A stretch of DNA of 64,000 nucleotides from Paenibacillus sp. JJ-223 (GCF_927798175.1 NZ_CAKMMP010000011.1:124001-188000), one strand, 5' to 3'; positions 34,851 to 44,291 are shown, numbered from the stretch's first letter. Notes: generated by a model from the letters alone, not told the origin. Translations and numbers: made by a program.

Positions 34851-36614
34851 ATGCTGCTGGAAGCCATCTATCACCAATCCAAACGCAATTGGGCCTATGC
34901 CTACGACAAAGATACGATTCGTCTCCGGCTTCGCGCCAAAAAAGACGATCTCACCGAGGCCCTTGCGCTGACCGGGGACAAATATGCCTGGGAAGAAACG
35001 AGAGCCTTGATTCCTTTAAGCAAGTATGCCTCCGATTCCATGTTTGATTACTTCGAAGGAGAGGTCAAGCCGCCCTATCATCGGCTGAAGTACGCCTTTT
35101 TGCTCAAAAGCGGGCAAGAGCAGATCTGGATGACCGAAACCGACTTTCAAGAGGAGGAGCCTGACGATCCCGGCCGCATGTTCCAGTTCCCGTACATACA
35201 TCCCGGAGCCGTTTTTGAACCGCCGGATTGGGTCAAAGACGCCGTATTCTATCAAATATTCCCCGAACGATTCTCCAATGGCGATCCTTCCCGGAATCCG
35301 AAGGACATTGAACCATGGGGCAGCGATCCTACGCCTTTCAACTTTTTCGGCGGAGATTTGCAGGGTGTCATGGACCATCTCGATTATTTGAGCGAGCTCG
35401 GCATCACGGCCATCTATTTCACTCCGATTTTCCAAGCAACCACAAACCACAAGTACGATACGGAAGATTATCTGAAAGTGGATCGCCATTTCGGCGATGC
35501 GGAAACGATCAAACGCCTGGTGGAACAGTGCCATAAGCGCGGAATCAAGGTGCTGCTCGATGCGGTGTTCAACCATTCCGGCAAAACGTTCGCTCCCTTC
35601 GTCGACGTACAACAGAACGGGTCGAAATCCCGTTATGCGAACTGGTTTCACGTTCACGAGTTTCCACTTGACGTGAAGGACGGCGTACCCACGTACGATA
35701 CTTTCGGTTTTGAGCCGCATATGCCGAAGCTGAACACGGAAAATCCCGAGGTCAAGGAATATCTGCTCAAGGTCGCGGAGTATTGGATCAAGGATGTCGG
35801 AGCGGACGGATGGCGGCTGGACGTGGCCGACGAAGTCGACAATGCGTTCTGGCAGGATTTCCGGCGCGTGGTCAAGCAAGCCAACCCGGATGCCTACATT
35901 TTGGGCGAAGTGTGGAACGAAGCTTCGGCATGGCTGCAGGGCGACCAATTCGACGCCGCGATGAATTATCCGTTCACCGAAGCCGTTAACCGCTTTTTTG
36001 TGATGGGCAAGATGCATGCGGATCAATTCGTGCATGCCATGGCAAAACAATTGTCCAGATATGTACACCAGGCCAGCGAGGTTGCATTCAACCTGCTGGA
36101 CAGCCACGATACGCCAAGGCTGCTCACGTTGGCTCAAGGGGATAAACGCAAGATGAAGCTCGCAGCCTTGTTCCAGTTCAGCTACATGGGAGCCCCCTGC
36201 ATCTATTACGGGGATGAAATCGGTCTGGAGGGCGGGGGAGATCCCGAATGCCGCAGATGCATGGAATGGGACGAAGCGAAGCAAGATCGAGAGCTGCTGG
36301 ACTTCTACAAAACAATCATTGCGCTTCGCCATGCCCATCCCGCCCTGCGTGCGAAAGGCAGCATCCGCTTCCCGCAAGCAAGCCTAGGCGGCAGCCAGCT
36401 GGTGCTGGAGCGGCAAAGCGACGAGGAACGCATTCTCGTGTTATTCAACCGCTCCGAAGAAACGGCCATGTTCGAGCTTGAAGCAGGCGAAGGAGAATGG
36501 GCCGATTTGTTGGAGAGCGACCACCGGATCGCCCTGGAAGGAGGCACGCTCGCCGTGGAGCTTCCCGCCTATGGATATGCCGTTCTGGGAACCACGCCGC
36601 TGAAACCCGAGTGA
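34851..36614 (+). CDS. Neopullulanase / cyclomaltodextrinase (GH13)
   Basis: A 587-residue amylolytic enzyme of the GH13_20 group: an N-terminal CBM34-like domain (about 1-120), the (beta/alpha)8 barrel with DAVFNHSG, catalytic nucleophile D in D-G-W-R-L-D-V-A-D-E, acid E in I-L-G-E-V-W, and third carboxylate in L-L-D-S-H-D-T-P-R, then a beta-sandwich C-domain. It has no signal peptide, so it works in the cytoplasm on imported maltodextrins, cyclodextrins or pullulan fragments. GGAGG lies 10 bases before the ATG at 34851. Confidence 0.93.
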   Translation: MLLEAIYHQSKRNWAYAYDKDTIRLRLRAKKDDLTEALALTGDKYAWEETRALIPLSKYASDSMFDYFEGEVKPPYHRLKYAFLLKSGQEQIWMTETDFQEEEPDDPGRMFQFPYIHPGAVFEPPDWVKDAVFYQIFPERFSNGDPSRNPKDIEPWGSDPTPFNFFGGDLQGVMDHLDYLSELGITAIYFTPIFQATTNHKYDTEDYLKVDRHFGDAETIKRLVEQCHKRGIKVLLDAVFNHSGKTFAPFVDVQQNGSKSRYANWFHVHEFPLDVKDGVPTYDTFGFEPHMPKLNTENPEVKEYLLKVAEYWIKDVGADGWRLDVADEVDNAFWQDFRRVVKQANPDAYILGEVWNEASAWLQGDQFDAAMNYPFTEAVNRFFVMGKMHADQFVHAMAKQLSRYVHQASEVAFNLLDSHDTPRLLTLAQGDKRKMKLAALFQFSYMGAPCIYYGDEIGLEGGGDPECRRCMEWDEAKQDRELLDFYKTIIALRHAHPALRAKGSIRFPQASLGGSQLVLERQSDEERILVLFNRSEETAMFELEAGEGEWADLLESDHRIALEGGTLAVELPAYGYAVLGTTPLKPE

Positions 36615-36629
36615 GTGCCCCATGCTCAA

Positions 36630-36675
36630 AAAAGCCGATGCGGCTCTTCCTATGGAAGAACTTGCATCGGCTTTT
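36630..36675. terminator. Terminator after the neopullulanase gene
   Basis: AAAAGCCGATGC (36630-36641) pairs with GCATCGGCTTTT (36664-36675), a perfect 12-bp stem between convergent genes. Confidence 0.85.
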
Positions 36676-36713
36676 AAATATCGATGAAATCATGGCAATG
36701 ACACCATTTCCGT

Positions 36714-37646
36714 CTACTCGGAAGGTTGTTCTTCTCCCGTTTGCAGTTCAGGCTCGGGCGCACGCTTCGCTTTCGGTTTGGCCAGCTTCTCCATCATTTT
36801 GCGCCCCGTCGGCGTCTGCGCCAAACCTCCCTGGGCCGTCTCGCGATGCCTGCTCGGCATGGCGCTGCCCACCTCCAGCATCACATCGATCACTTCGTCC
36901 GAAGGAATCGCGCTGCGCACGCCAGCCAGGGCCATATCCGCGGCAGCCAGTGCAGTCACGGCACCCAGCCCATTGCGGACGATGCAAGGGATCTCTACTA
37001 GCCCGGCCACCGGATCGCAGATCAGGCCCAGCGTATTTTTGAGCGCAAGACCGACTGCATGCACGACCTGCTCCGGCGTGCCTCCACGCAGCTCCACCAT
37101 TGCGCCTGCTGCCATGCCGATCGCCGAGCCCACTTCAGCCTGGCAGCCCCCTTCGGCTCCCGAGATGAAGGAATTGTTGGCAATGACGTATCCGATGGCT
37201 CCGGCACAGAACAAACCATTGACCAAATGCTCGTCATTCCAGCCAAACCGCTCCTGGGCGCTAATGAACACGCCGGGGATAATGCCGCAGGAACCCGCCG
37301 TCGGCGTCGCCACGATGCGTCCCATGGAGGCATTCACCTCGGATACGCACAGCGCATAGGCCATTGCAAGCGCAGAAGCATCACCCGAGCAGGTTTCTCC
37401 GCTGCGAATGTACGCGGCCATCTTTTTGCCGTCTCCGCCCGTCAATCCGCTGCGCGAAGTGGTGTCCTCCGTCAGTCCTTTACGCACAGCCTCCTTCATC
37501 ACCTGATAATATTCCGACATTTGCCGCACAACGTCCGTTTCCGGGACATTGGTTTCCTTTACCTGCTCCTCGACCATAAGCTGCGCAATCGACTTGGATT
37601 CGGCCGTGCAAATGGCGCTCAGCTCGTGCAAATGTTTAAACCGCAT
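36714..37646 (-). CDS. sdaAA: L-serine dehydratase, alpha subunit
   Basis: A 310-residue subunit of the iron-sulfur L-serine dehydratase, which turns L-serine into pyruvate and ammonia. Conserved cysteines for the 4Fe-4S cluster lie in T-A-G-S-C-G, G-L-I-C-D-P-V-A-G and V-E-I-P-C. The last 30 residues are a Lys/Pro/Glu-rich tail beyond the family's usual end. Its start overlaps the end of the beta-subunit gene by 11 bases. Expression should depend on the glycine riboswitch upstream of the pair. Confidence 0.94.
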   Translation of the reverse strand: MRFKHLHELSAICTAESKSIAQLMVEEQVKETNVPETDVVRQMSEYYQVMKEAVRKGLTEDTTSRSGLTGGDGKKMAAYIRSGETCSGDASALAMAYALCVSEVNASMGRIVATPTAGSCGIIPGVFISAQERFGWNDEHLVNGLFCAGAIGYVIANNSFISGAEGGCQAEVGSAIGMAAGAMVELRGGTPEQVVHAVGLALKNTLGLICDPVAGLVEIPCIVRNGLGAVTALAAADMALAGVRSAIPSDEVIDVMLEVGSAMPSRHRETAQGGLAQTPTGRKMMEKLAKPKAKRAPEPELQTGEEQPSE

Positions 37647-38325
37647 CGTGACCCACCCCTCTCTTCAAATCAATGACCCGAACGTCCAGCATATGTTCCA
37701 GGGTACGCAATCGGTTCAGCATCTCCGCGTTTGGCGGACCGTCCATCTCCATCGCCGTCAACGCTTCGCCGTCGCGGGCTTTGCGGTCTACCTGCATGTA
37801 ACCGATGTTCACGCCGGAGGAACTGACCGTTGACGTCACCGAGGCAAGGACGCCGGCCTTGTCGGAATGGCGCAGGACCAATGTGGGGAATTCGCCGCTG
37901 ATCTGCACGCGGAAATCGTTCAGCGCGTGCACCGATACGCTGCCGCCGCCGATGGAGGCACCAACCAGCGAGCATTGACGTTCGCCGTGCCACAGTTCGA
38001 TCTTGACGGTATTCGGATGCGGGGCAGGCAGGCCGCTCGTATAAAATTCGACATCCATTCCGGCTTCTTCCGCATATCGCTCCGCATCCGGAATGCGCGG
38101 ATCGTCGGTTGCATAGTCGAGAAGGCCGCCGATCAACGCAAGATCGGTGCCATGGCCCTGATACGTATCCGCAAACGAGCCGTACAACGTTAACCGCGCC
38201 CGCTCGGGCATAAAGCCGAGCCATTGGCGCGCAATTCGGCCGAGCCTTGCCGCTCCTGCCGTATGTGAACTGGATGGCCCCGTCATAGACGGGCCAATAA
38301 TTGAAAACACATCTTTGAAACGCAT
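37636..38325 (-). CDS. sdaAB: L-serine dehydratase, beta subunit
   Basis: A 229-residue beta subunit: an N-terminal domain with G-P-S-M-T-G-P-S-S-S-H-T-A-G-A, and a C-terminal ACT domain (residues about 148-220) that may bind serine or a related regulator. The ATG at 38325 is preferred because GGAGGGG lies 6 bases upstream. First gene of the operon, directly behind the glycine riboswitch and its terminator. Confidence 0.94.
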   Translation of the reverse strand: MRFKDVFSIIGPSMTGPSSSHTAGAARLGRIARQWLGFMPERARLTLYGSFADTYQGHGTDLALIGGLLDYATDDPRIPDAERYAEEAGMDVEFYTSGLPAPHPNTVKIELWHGERQCSLVGASIGGGSVSVHALNDFRVQISGEFPTLVLRHSDKAGVLASVTSTVSSSGVNIGYMQVDRKARDGEALTAMEMDGPPNAEMLNRLRTLEHMLDVRVIDLKRGVGHDAV

Positions 38326-38415
38326 CCTGCACCCCTCCATGTAACTGCCCCGCCGACTCCATCATGTCCGAATCCAAGGCATCCATATTTTCACTATGCT
38401 TCCTTATAAACACAC

Positions 38416-38455
38416 CAAAAAGGACAGAGAAGGGCCTTTAGCCCTCTCTCTGTCC
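38416..38455 (-). terminator. Riboswitch-controlled terminator
   Basis: On the minus strand a 15-position stem (38441-38455 with 38422-38436, loop TAAAG) is followed by TTTTT. Its 5' arm overlaps the 3' strand of aptamer stem P1, so stem P1 and the terminator exclude each other. Confidence 0.85.
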
Positions 38456-38680
38456 TCGATGCCTGAGAGTTTCATGATGCTGGTCGATTGTTCGACCCCA
38501 TCATTTACCCCTTGGGCGGCGCCATGTCATGGCACACTCTCCAGAGCTGCGTCCAACGATGGTACATTTACCTGAGAGATTAACGTTCGTGCCGGGTGCA
38601 CGCCGCTTGCTCCTTCGGTGCCCGAAGCGGAAGCATGAATGTTTATTCAGCCTGTCCGGGTCTCTCCCACTCGTCATCAT
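38448..38680 (-). ncRNA. Tandem glycine riboswitch
   Basis: Two glycine aptamers in series on the minus strand. Aptamer 1 shows GGGAGAGACC (plus 38661-38670 region), the GCACCGAAGGAGCAA core and ATCTCTCAGGTA. Aptamer 2 shows CTCTGGAGAG, the CGCCCAAGGGGTAA core and ACTCTCAGGCA, then GGACAGAG. These are the conserved GGAGAG, CCGAAGG-GCAA and CUCUCAGG elements of RF00504. Stem P1 of aptamer 2 pairs CAGAGC (plus 38542-38547) with CTCTG (plus 38448-38452), and the latter lies inside the terminator arm. Glycine binding would therefore prevent termination: an ON switch for serine dehydratase. The rest of the gap, 38681-38971, shows nothing I can identify. Confidence 0.95.
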
Positions 38681-38971
38681 TCGCTATATAGGTCATAATC
38701 TATAAGTCATGTTCTTGTTCACACATATTACTTACTCATCTTGGTCATTCATATAACAGATTAAACTTCAACACACTTTATGTCAATAAAATTAACGTAT
38801 TATTACCATACTCGGACGAGTGCCAGATAAACGGCTGCATGATATCGCAAATCCCGGCTGAGAGGCCAATAATGTTTGGAGACGTTGTACATATATACAT
38901 TGAGGTTCTCCATATATTTATATGCATCCTTTTATGGTATTGTTCAGTGATTAGACAGTCTCCCTATCCAA

Positions 38972-40483
38972 CTAGATCAAGTTCGAAGCCTGTCGAAACC
39001 AATCCTTCACGGCATTAGCCTGGTCATGTTCCAGGAAAACCGCTCTAAAGCCGCTTCGATTCACCATAAGCTTGGCCCGAACGGATAGCAAGGACTTGCT
39101 TCGCTGTCCGGTCGTGGCAGCGGTGTTCACCGTAACGATATGGGGCCTGCGCATTAATGCCGTTCTGCGGGATATTGTCCGGTGACGAAGCGTCAGCTGC
39201 TTGCCTTGAATGCTCATCCCTTCATCCTTGAAGCATCCGTATCCCCAAACGGCACATAAGGGCACGAAGAGAAACAGCAGCGCGCCGGCCTGGCCCAGAA
39301 ATACGGTTCCCGCCGTTCCCAGCACGGCCGCACCCAGCAGTTTCCAGCGCAGGAACAACCAGCGGGCTCGATCCGGAGGGCGGCTGGCAGGTGTGTGCAT
39401 TTCGAATTGCGGAACGATTCGGGCAAGCAGTTCATTCACATCGCGAACCGGCAGCAGCGGATGAAGCATCATTTTTTTCTCCATCTCCGAAGTCAAGACA
39501 TATATCTCCACCTCGGCATAACCAAATGGCTGTCGCAGCAGCCCCTCTTTGACCTCCACAGCCTGTACCTTACGGGGAGAAAACACATGCTTTCTCCGGT
39601 CGAGCAGACCGGAAACGATGGCAATGTTTCCGCCTTCCTGCTCCACGGTGAACCCGGCATACTTGATCGTAAACAGCACGGCTGACAAGATCCATGCCAG
39701 CAAAAACATGACGGGCACAAGTCCGAGCCACCAAATTACGGGCAGCCGCCCGGCCTGTTCAACCAGGTTGCTGTAAAAGTGATCCGGAAGCAGGTCATCT
39801 GCGAATGAATAGACCCCTGCACCGAAAACCACGACAAGCGGCAGATTCATCGTTGTCAGCGCTCCGACAAACAATCTGCCGGCTGACAGGCGCAGCAGAA
39901 CCTCTCGCTTTACCGGGAATGCTGCCCCCTCCATAAGCTCCACACTCTGTCCGGGAGCTTCTCCCTCTTCGCGGCGAACATGCTCTTCGGACCATGGTGC
40001 TGCCGCAGGCGCTTCCTCTCTCTTCACAGCTTCACTTCGCTTCTGATATAACCACCGCTCGATTCGCTCGGCCTCTGTAATTGCCAGAGCGGGAAGCACG
40101 CCATCCGCCTCAACGCTGCCCCCCGGCGTCTCAATCTTGAGCTGTGCCAGCCGGAGCATCCGCTGAATCAGGGGCTGTTGCGTCTGGACGGAGTGGATGC
40201 GGCTGAAATAGATCGATTTCTCCTCCCGGACAAATAGGCCCTGGCGCAGCACAATACGATCGTCCTGCAGCGTATAACTGAATTTACGCCATTTGATCCA
40301 ACCATACAGAACAAAAGGAAGCGCGATGCACACAACGGCCGCAGCATAGCTGTACCACGGAAATTTGCTCCAGTCCACGCCTTTGATGATGAGTAGAACG
40401 ATAATTGGAATGATGGACTTCATTACGCTAAAAAAAGGAAAGAGGACATACATCTTATGTAAACGCTTCGGTTCATTCATCAT
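38972..40483 (-). CDS. ydbT: bPH2-domain membrane protein (YdbT-like)
   Basis: A 503-residue membrane protein with two N-terminal and about four further hydrophobic segments and three bacterial PH-like (bPH2) domains, e.g. R-I-V-L-R-Q-G-L-F-V-R-E-E-K-S-I-Y-F-S-R-I and the repeats R-K-H-V-F-S-P-R-K-V-Q-A-V-E and L-T-L-R-H-R-T-I-S-R. It matches YdbT, which with YdbS gives B. subtilis intrinsic resistance to peptide antimicrobials under sigma-W. Its start overlaps the ydbS stop. It is the last gene of the operon headed by a two-component system. Confidence 0.88.
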   Translation of the reverse strand: MMNEPKRLHKMYVLFPFFSVMKSIIPIIVLLIIKGVDWSKFPWYSYAAAVVCIALPFVLYGWIKWRKFSYTLQDDRIVLRQGLFVREEKSIYFSRIHSVQTQQPLIQRMLRLAQLKIETPGGSVEADGVLPALAITEAERIERWLYQKRSEAVKREEAPAAAPWSEEHVRREEGEAPGQSVELMEGAAFPVKREVLLRLSAGRLFVGALTTMNLPLVVVFGAGVYSFADDLLPDHFYSNLVEQAGRLPVIWWLGLVPVMFLLAWILSAVLFTIKYAGFTVEQEGGNIAIVSGLLDRRKHVFSPRKVQAVEVKEGLLRQPFGYAEVEIYVLTSEMEKKMMLHPLLPVRDVNELLARIVPQFEMHTPASRPPDRARWLFLRWKLLGAAVLGTAGTVFLGQAGALLFLFVPLCAVWGYGCFKDEGMSIQGKQLTLRHRTISRRTALMRRPHIVTVNTAATTGQRSKSLLSVRAKLMVNRSGFRAVFLEHDQANAVKDWFRQASNLI

Positions 40484-40979
40484 GATCTTCCACCTTCGCC
40501 AGATGACCGATATTGCGCTTCAATTGCTCTGCCTCTGCCCGTTCCAACCCGGCAATGTGGAGCGTAGCTGCCGCCGTAACGATGCTGACTTTGGCAAGTC
40601 CATATTTTCGCAGCAGAGGACCGCTTTCCAGTTCCACCTGCTGCACACGCGTCATCGGCACAATCGTATCCGTATGCCACAACCAGCCAGAATGGATCTC
40701 CACTTCATCATCAGCGACCCGAAAACTGAAGTGCCGGTAACGTAATCCGGGCAAAATCCAGGTATACCAGATTAGTGAAATCATAAAAACCCCTGTCCCG
40801 AGCCATCCCGGCCACTCCACCCAATCTCTAAACCATGCTACGATCAGATATCCGACGGCCAGTAAAATCAACAGCCCATTGACCATTAGGGCCGTCAAGG
40901 CTGTTGCTTGTTTAGCTTTCGGGTGGAGGCGCCGCCGTTCTCCGTTGTTATGCTCTGCGTAATCCATTGCGTGACTCAC
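40473..40979 (-). CDS. ydbS: bPH2-domain membrane protein (YdbS-like)
   Basis: A 168-residue protein with two membrane segments (about 28-70) followed by one bPH2 domain (SFRVADDEVEIHSGWLW, then T-I-V-P-M-T-R-V-Q-Q-V-E-L-E-S-G-P-L). It pairs with YdbT. I place the start at the GTG 40979, five bases after GGAGG; the frame extends to 41057 inside the upstream lipoprotein gene, and an ATG at 40967 is the other option. An 11-base overlap joins it to ydbT. Confidence 0.85.
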   Translation of the reverse strand: MSHAMDYAEHNNGERRRLHPKAKQATALTALMVNGLLILLAVGYLIVAWFRDWVEWPGWLGTGVFMISLIWYTWILPGLRYRHFSFRVADDEVEIHSGWLWHTDTIVPMTRVQQVELESGPLLRKYGLAKVSIVTAAATLHIAGLERAEAEQLKRNIGHLAKVEDHDE

Positions 40980-40996
40980 ACTCTCCTCCAATTCAA

Positions 40997-42088
40997 TTAA
41001 GGCTGATTGGGCAGCTTCAGATCCTTCGCCCAAGCTTGAAGCTTCTCCTTTGTCCATTCTTCGTTCTCACCCATGATAGAGTAGCGCAATCCATTCTCGG
41101 TCCAGGATATGTTCCGGATGCTCTTCATATACGAACCCTCTGTGTCACGAACCTCAACCTCGGACTCATCAGGCAGCAGCGTGTCATCACCATCTTCATC
41201 CGGCGCCTTGAATACAGTCATACTCACTTCAACCTTGTCGTTGTTGACATAATACAATGTCACTTCGTCCCTGCTGAGCTCTCCGCCGAGTGAAGTCATC
41301 TCAATCCGCGACAGCTCCAACTCACCGTTCATATCCTGCAAAAAGGGTTGCCCCAAAGCTTGTTCGGCTTCTTCCAAACTCACTTCCGAATTCTGCGTTA
41401 GATCATTCAGATCCTTCACATCAACCTCCTTGGGGATATCAATCACGAACGTATTCTCGGAAAACTCGGGATCATATTGAATCGGGTCATAGACCATTTC
41501 TGACTTTTCATCGCCATAGGTGCTAATGACTTTGACAATCATCCACGTTTTGGGGTCTACCCAATACTCGGAGGAAATGGATAAAGTGCCTTCTTCTTTC
41601 GGCGTCAGCTTAATGTGAATGACGTCCTGTCCTTGAAGCTTTTCCTGTCCCATCATATCCACATCATGGGAATCCCGCAACCGTTCCAGCTGATCCACGA
41701 GCATCTGCTTCTGGGTCTGTTCGGGCTGTTGTCCCATGGCGGATACGTCCATCGAATACGCCGTGCCTGTCTCTTTTTCGTAAATTGTAATTTCCGTTCC
41801 GTTATTGACCGCATAGCTTACGTGGCCGTTCTCCTCTGTTTCCGTGCGCTTTCGCCCTGTCTCACCGTCGACCCATTCCTTAATGTGCATGGTGTGATTC
41901 AGCTTGTCGTCCGACCATATTTTCATTTCACCTTCAGCATAATATGATGCGGGTTTCGTTTCTGCAGCGACCACCTTCTCGATCATCTCATCTCCTGACA
42001 GGCCAAGCATTTCCTTCTCTGCACAACCTCCGAGCAGTGAACCTGCAAGCAAAGCCGTACCGAGCATCATCCATCCTTTTTTCATCAT
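40997..42088 (-). CDS. LolA/RseB-like lipoprotein
   Basis: A 363-residue lipoprotein: signal peptide with lipobox L-L-G-G-C (Cys near residue 22), then a LolA/RseB-like beta-rich domain (residues 35-230: SYYAEGEMKIWSDDKLNHTM and T-L-S-I-S-S-E-Y-W-V-D-P-K-T-W-M-I-V-K), and a C-terminal domain of DUF4367 type (ending E-E-W-T-K-E-K-L-Q-A-W-A-K-D-L). Such proteins sense or bind lipids outside the cell. GAGAGGA lies 8 bases before the ATG at 42088. It lies between a sensor kinase and the YdbS/YdbT pair, pointing to an envelope-stress role, perhaps modulating the kinase. Confidence 0.8.
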   Translation of the reverse strand: MMKKGWMMLGTALLAGSLLGGCAEKEMLGLSGDEMIEKVVAAETKPASYYAEGEMKIWSDDKLNHTMHIKEWVDGETGRKRTETEENGHVSYAVNNGTEITIYEKETGTAYSMDVSAMGQQPEQTQKQMLVDQLERLRDSHDVDMMGQEKLQGQDVIHIKLTPKEEGTLSISSEYWVDPKTWMIVKVISTYGDEKSEMVYDPIQYDPEFSENTFVIDIPKEVDVKDLNDLTQNSEVSLEEAEQALGQPFLQDMNGELELSRIEMTSLGGELSRDEVTLYYVNNDKVEVSMTVFKAPDEDGDDTLLPDESEVEVRDTEGSYMKSIRNISWTENGLRYSIMGENEEWTKEKLQAWAKDLKLPNQP

Positions 42089-42120
42089 CCCCATCTTCCT
42101 CTCTCATTTTATTCAATGCA

Positions 42121-43584
42121 TTACATCTCAGGCAATCGGCATGCAGCGAGCGTACCGTATCCTTCGGCCGACCACATGCGCATTTCACCTCCGTGCTTGA
42201 TAGCAATCCGTTTGGCTATGCTTAATCCCAGACCTGAGCTTCCTGCATACGCCTTCCCTTCCTGATTCTGATGTTGAACATAAGGTTCGAAAATACGATC
42301 CAGCTGTTCTTCAGGAATAGCAGGCCCTTCATTTTGCACCAGGATCAAGGTTGATCCCTTCCTGAACTTATCCAGCTCCAAATCCAGCGTTGGAATGATC
42401 CATTCCGGAAGCGGCTGATCTGAAGCAATGACGCCCAGACCTATTGCCCCGTTCGCTCTTGTGTGACGCAGTGCATTGTTCATCAAATTGTCTGTCAGGC
42501 GCATCAGTTGTTCGGGATGAAGCCGGTAGAGGTGATCTGTGCGGACGACCGTTTTCACCTCAATCTGTCCATGCTCGGCAAGTCCTCCATAACTTCCAAG
42601 CAGCATATCGAAGAACTCTTCTCCTTCCACCTCGACCATGGCCATCTCCAATTCACCGGAACCCAGCGCCGTATACATTTCGAGTTCGCCAATCATCCGT
42701 TTCATCCGCTCCACATTTCCGAACAGCACGTCCCAGTACTCCCGTCTCTCGGGCGGTTCCAATTGCGTATCCATACGAATTGCCTCCGCATAGGCACTGA
42801 TGGACATTAACGGTGTCTTCAGATCGTGAGACAGCGAAGCGACCATGAGCTCTTTCTCTTTTTGCTCCTTCTCCACTTCTGCCTGCGTCTGCCTGACTTT
42901 TTCCTGCATTGCATCAAATTGCTTGAGCAGCGTGCCCATTTCATCGCGACGTACCGGTGCGTCATCCATGGGAACTTCTCCCCGCGCAAAAGCATGCATT
43001 CTGTCCATCAGCTGTCTCATCGGTCGAAAAAGCTTTCTGGATAGCAGCCAGAGCACGGTGCCATATAACAGGATAAAGAATATAACAGCGGAGCCGACGA
43101 CCCATGTCGTCCGGACCGAGATGCCTTCAAGCCACTCTCCGCGAAGCATGACGATCTCGTAAATGCCAACCAGTTCGCCCTTTTCCCATACCGGCTTTTT
43201 CAGCGTAAACGTGCGATGACGAATCTGCATGTCGTACAGATCGCGATATAGTTCCGAACCCCTGACGGTATAAGCCCCGGCAGACCAGGGATCCCCACCG
43301 GATGTATACACCCTGATCCCCGACGGCAGATAGAGGTCAAAGTTCACTTGATCACTGGCGAGCCCGGAGAGCGAAGCATAGGCATCAGCAGATTGCAGGC
43401 GGTACAGCCCCGGGTCGGACAATGCCTGCTCGATGGGACCCAGCCGTCCGGACAACTCTACATATTCCGCTACGGCGCGCTGATCGTTATAGTAGTCGTA
43501 CAGGGAGAATAGCGCCCAGCCTGCAGCGACAGGCAGCAGCATCACGATGAGGAAAGCAATCATCAGCCAGTACTTCAGCTTCAT
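42121..43584 (-). CDS. Sensor histidine kinase
   Basis: A 487-residue kinase with membrane segments at about 5-27 and 163-185 around an extracellular sensor of about 135 residues, a HAMP domain, phospho-acceptor H in S-L-S-H-D-L-K-T-P-L, N-box N-L-M-N-N-A-L-R-H-T and G-box motifs N-E-G-P-A-I and G-L-G-L-S-I-A. The ATG at 43584 overlaps the regulator stop (ATGA) and has AGGAGA upstream. Upstream in-frame codons to 43623 lie inside the regulator gene. It likely controls its own operon (lipoprotein, YdbS, YdbT). Confidence 0.93.
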   Translation of the reverse strand: MKLKYWLMIAFLIVMLLPVAAGWALFSLYDYYNDQRAVAEYVELSGRLGPIEQALSDPGLYRLQSADAYASLSGLASDQVNFDLYLPSGIRVYTSGGDPWSAGAYTVRGSELYRDLYDMQIRHRTFTLKKPVWEKGELVGIYEIVMLRGEWLEGISVRTTWVVGSAVIFFILLYGTVLWLLSRKLFRPMRQLMDRMHAFARGEVPMDDAPVRRDEMGTLLKQFDAMQEKVRQTQAEVEKEQKEKELMVASLSHDLKTPLMSISAYAEAIRMDTQLEPPERREYWDVLFGNVERMKRMIGELEMYTALGSGELEMAMVEVEGEEFFDMLLGSYGGLAEHGQIEVKTVVRTDHLYRLHPEQLMRLTDNLMNNALRHTRANGAIGLGVIASDQPLPEWIIPTLDLELDKFRKGSTLILVQNEGPAIPEEQLDRIFEPYVQHQNQEGKAYAGSSGLGLSIAKRIAIKHGGEMRMWSAEGYGTLAACRLPEM

Positions 43585-44291
43585 TCCGCCAAATCTCCTA
43601 CAAATCGGTATCCGCTGCCCCATACGGTCTGGATCCAGCGTGGTTGATGGGGCTCATCCCCCAGCTTGGCCCGCAGGCTCTTCACATGGACGGTGACCGT
43701 ACCCGAGCTTCCCGCTGCCGGCTGATTCCACACATGTTCATACAGCTCCGCCTTGGTGAATGCCCGGCCCGGATGAGAGGCAAGCAGCGTGAGCAAAGCC
43801 CATTCCTTATTGGTCAGTACGATATCTTCCCCATGAAGCTGCACCCGTTGATTCAACAGGTCGATCGACAATCCGTCGTTGTACTGTTGATGGGTCGAAT
43901 CCGGCTTGATGCCCTGATATCTGCGATATCTGTTAAGGTGGGATTCGATGCGGGCCGTAAGTTCGGCCAGGCTGAACGGCTTGGTAATGTAATCGTCAGC
44001 GCCCAGGCCAAGACCTCTGACCTTGCTCTCTTCTTCGATGCGCGCACTCATCATGAGCAGCGGAACGTCGCTGATCAGCCGGATATTTTTGCATACCGCG
44101 AACCCGTCCATCTCCGGCAGCATCAGATCCAGCAAAACCAATTGGTAGGTCCCTTCCCTGAAATCCTCCCAGCTCTCCAGGCCGCTCGAAGCCCAAGTCA
44201 CCCCATATCCCTCACGCCGAAGATGGTCCGTCAAAATGCGGGCAATTTCCGGATCATCCTCCACCAGCAAAATATTCACGTGGTCTCTCAT
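43581..44291 (-). CDS. OmpR-family response regulator
   Basis: A 236-residue regulator with receiver acidic pair E-D-D, phospho-acceptor Asp in V-L-L-D-L-M-L-P and Lys in Y-I-T-K-P-F-S, followed by a winged helix (FTKAELYEHVWNQ, VTVHVKSLRAKLGDE, GSGYRFVGD). GGGAGG lies upstream of the ATG. First gene of a probable five-gene operon with the kinase, lipoprotein and bPH2 proteins. Confidence 0.94.
   Translation of the reverse strand: MRDHVNILLVEDDPEIARILTDHLRREGYGVTWASSGLESWEDFREGTYQLVLLDLMLPEMDGFAVCKNIRLISDVPLLMMSARIEEESKVRGLGLGADDYITKPFSLAELTARIESHLNRYRRYQGIKPDSTHQQYNDGLSIDLLNQRVQLHGEDIVLTNKEWALLTLLASHPGRAFTKAELYEHVWNQPAAGSSGTVTVHVKSLRAKLGDEPHQPRWIQTVWGSGYRFVGDLAE

Noticed and set aside
35016..36377. 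Long minus-strand open frame of 453 codons
   Set aside because: It mirrors the neopullulanase gene on the other strand; the plus-strand protein has complete GH13 motifs.
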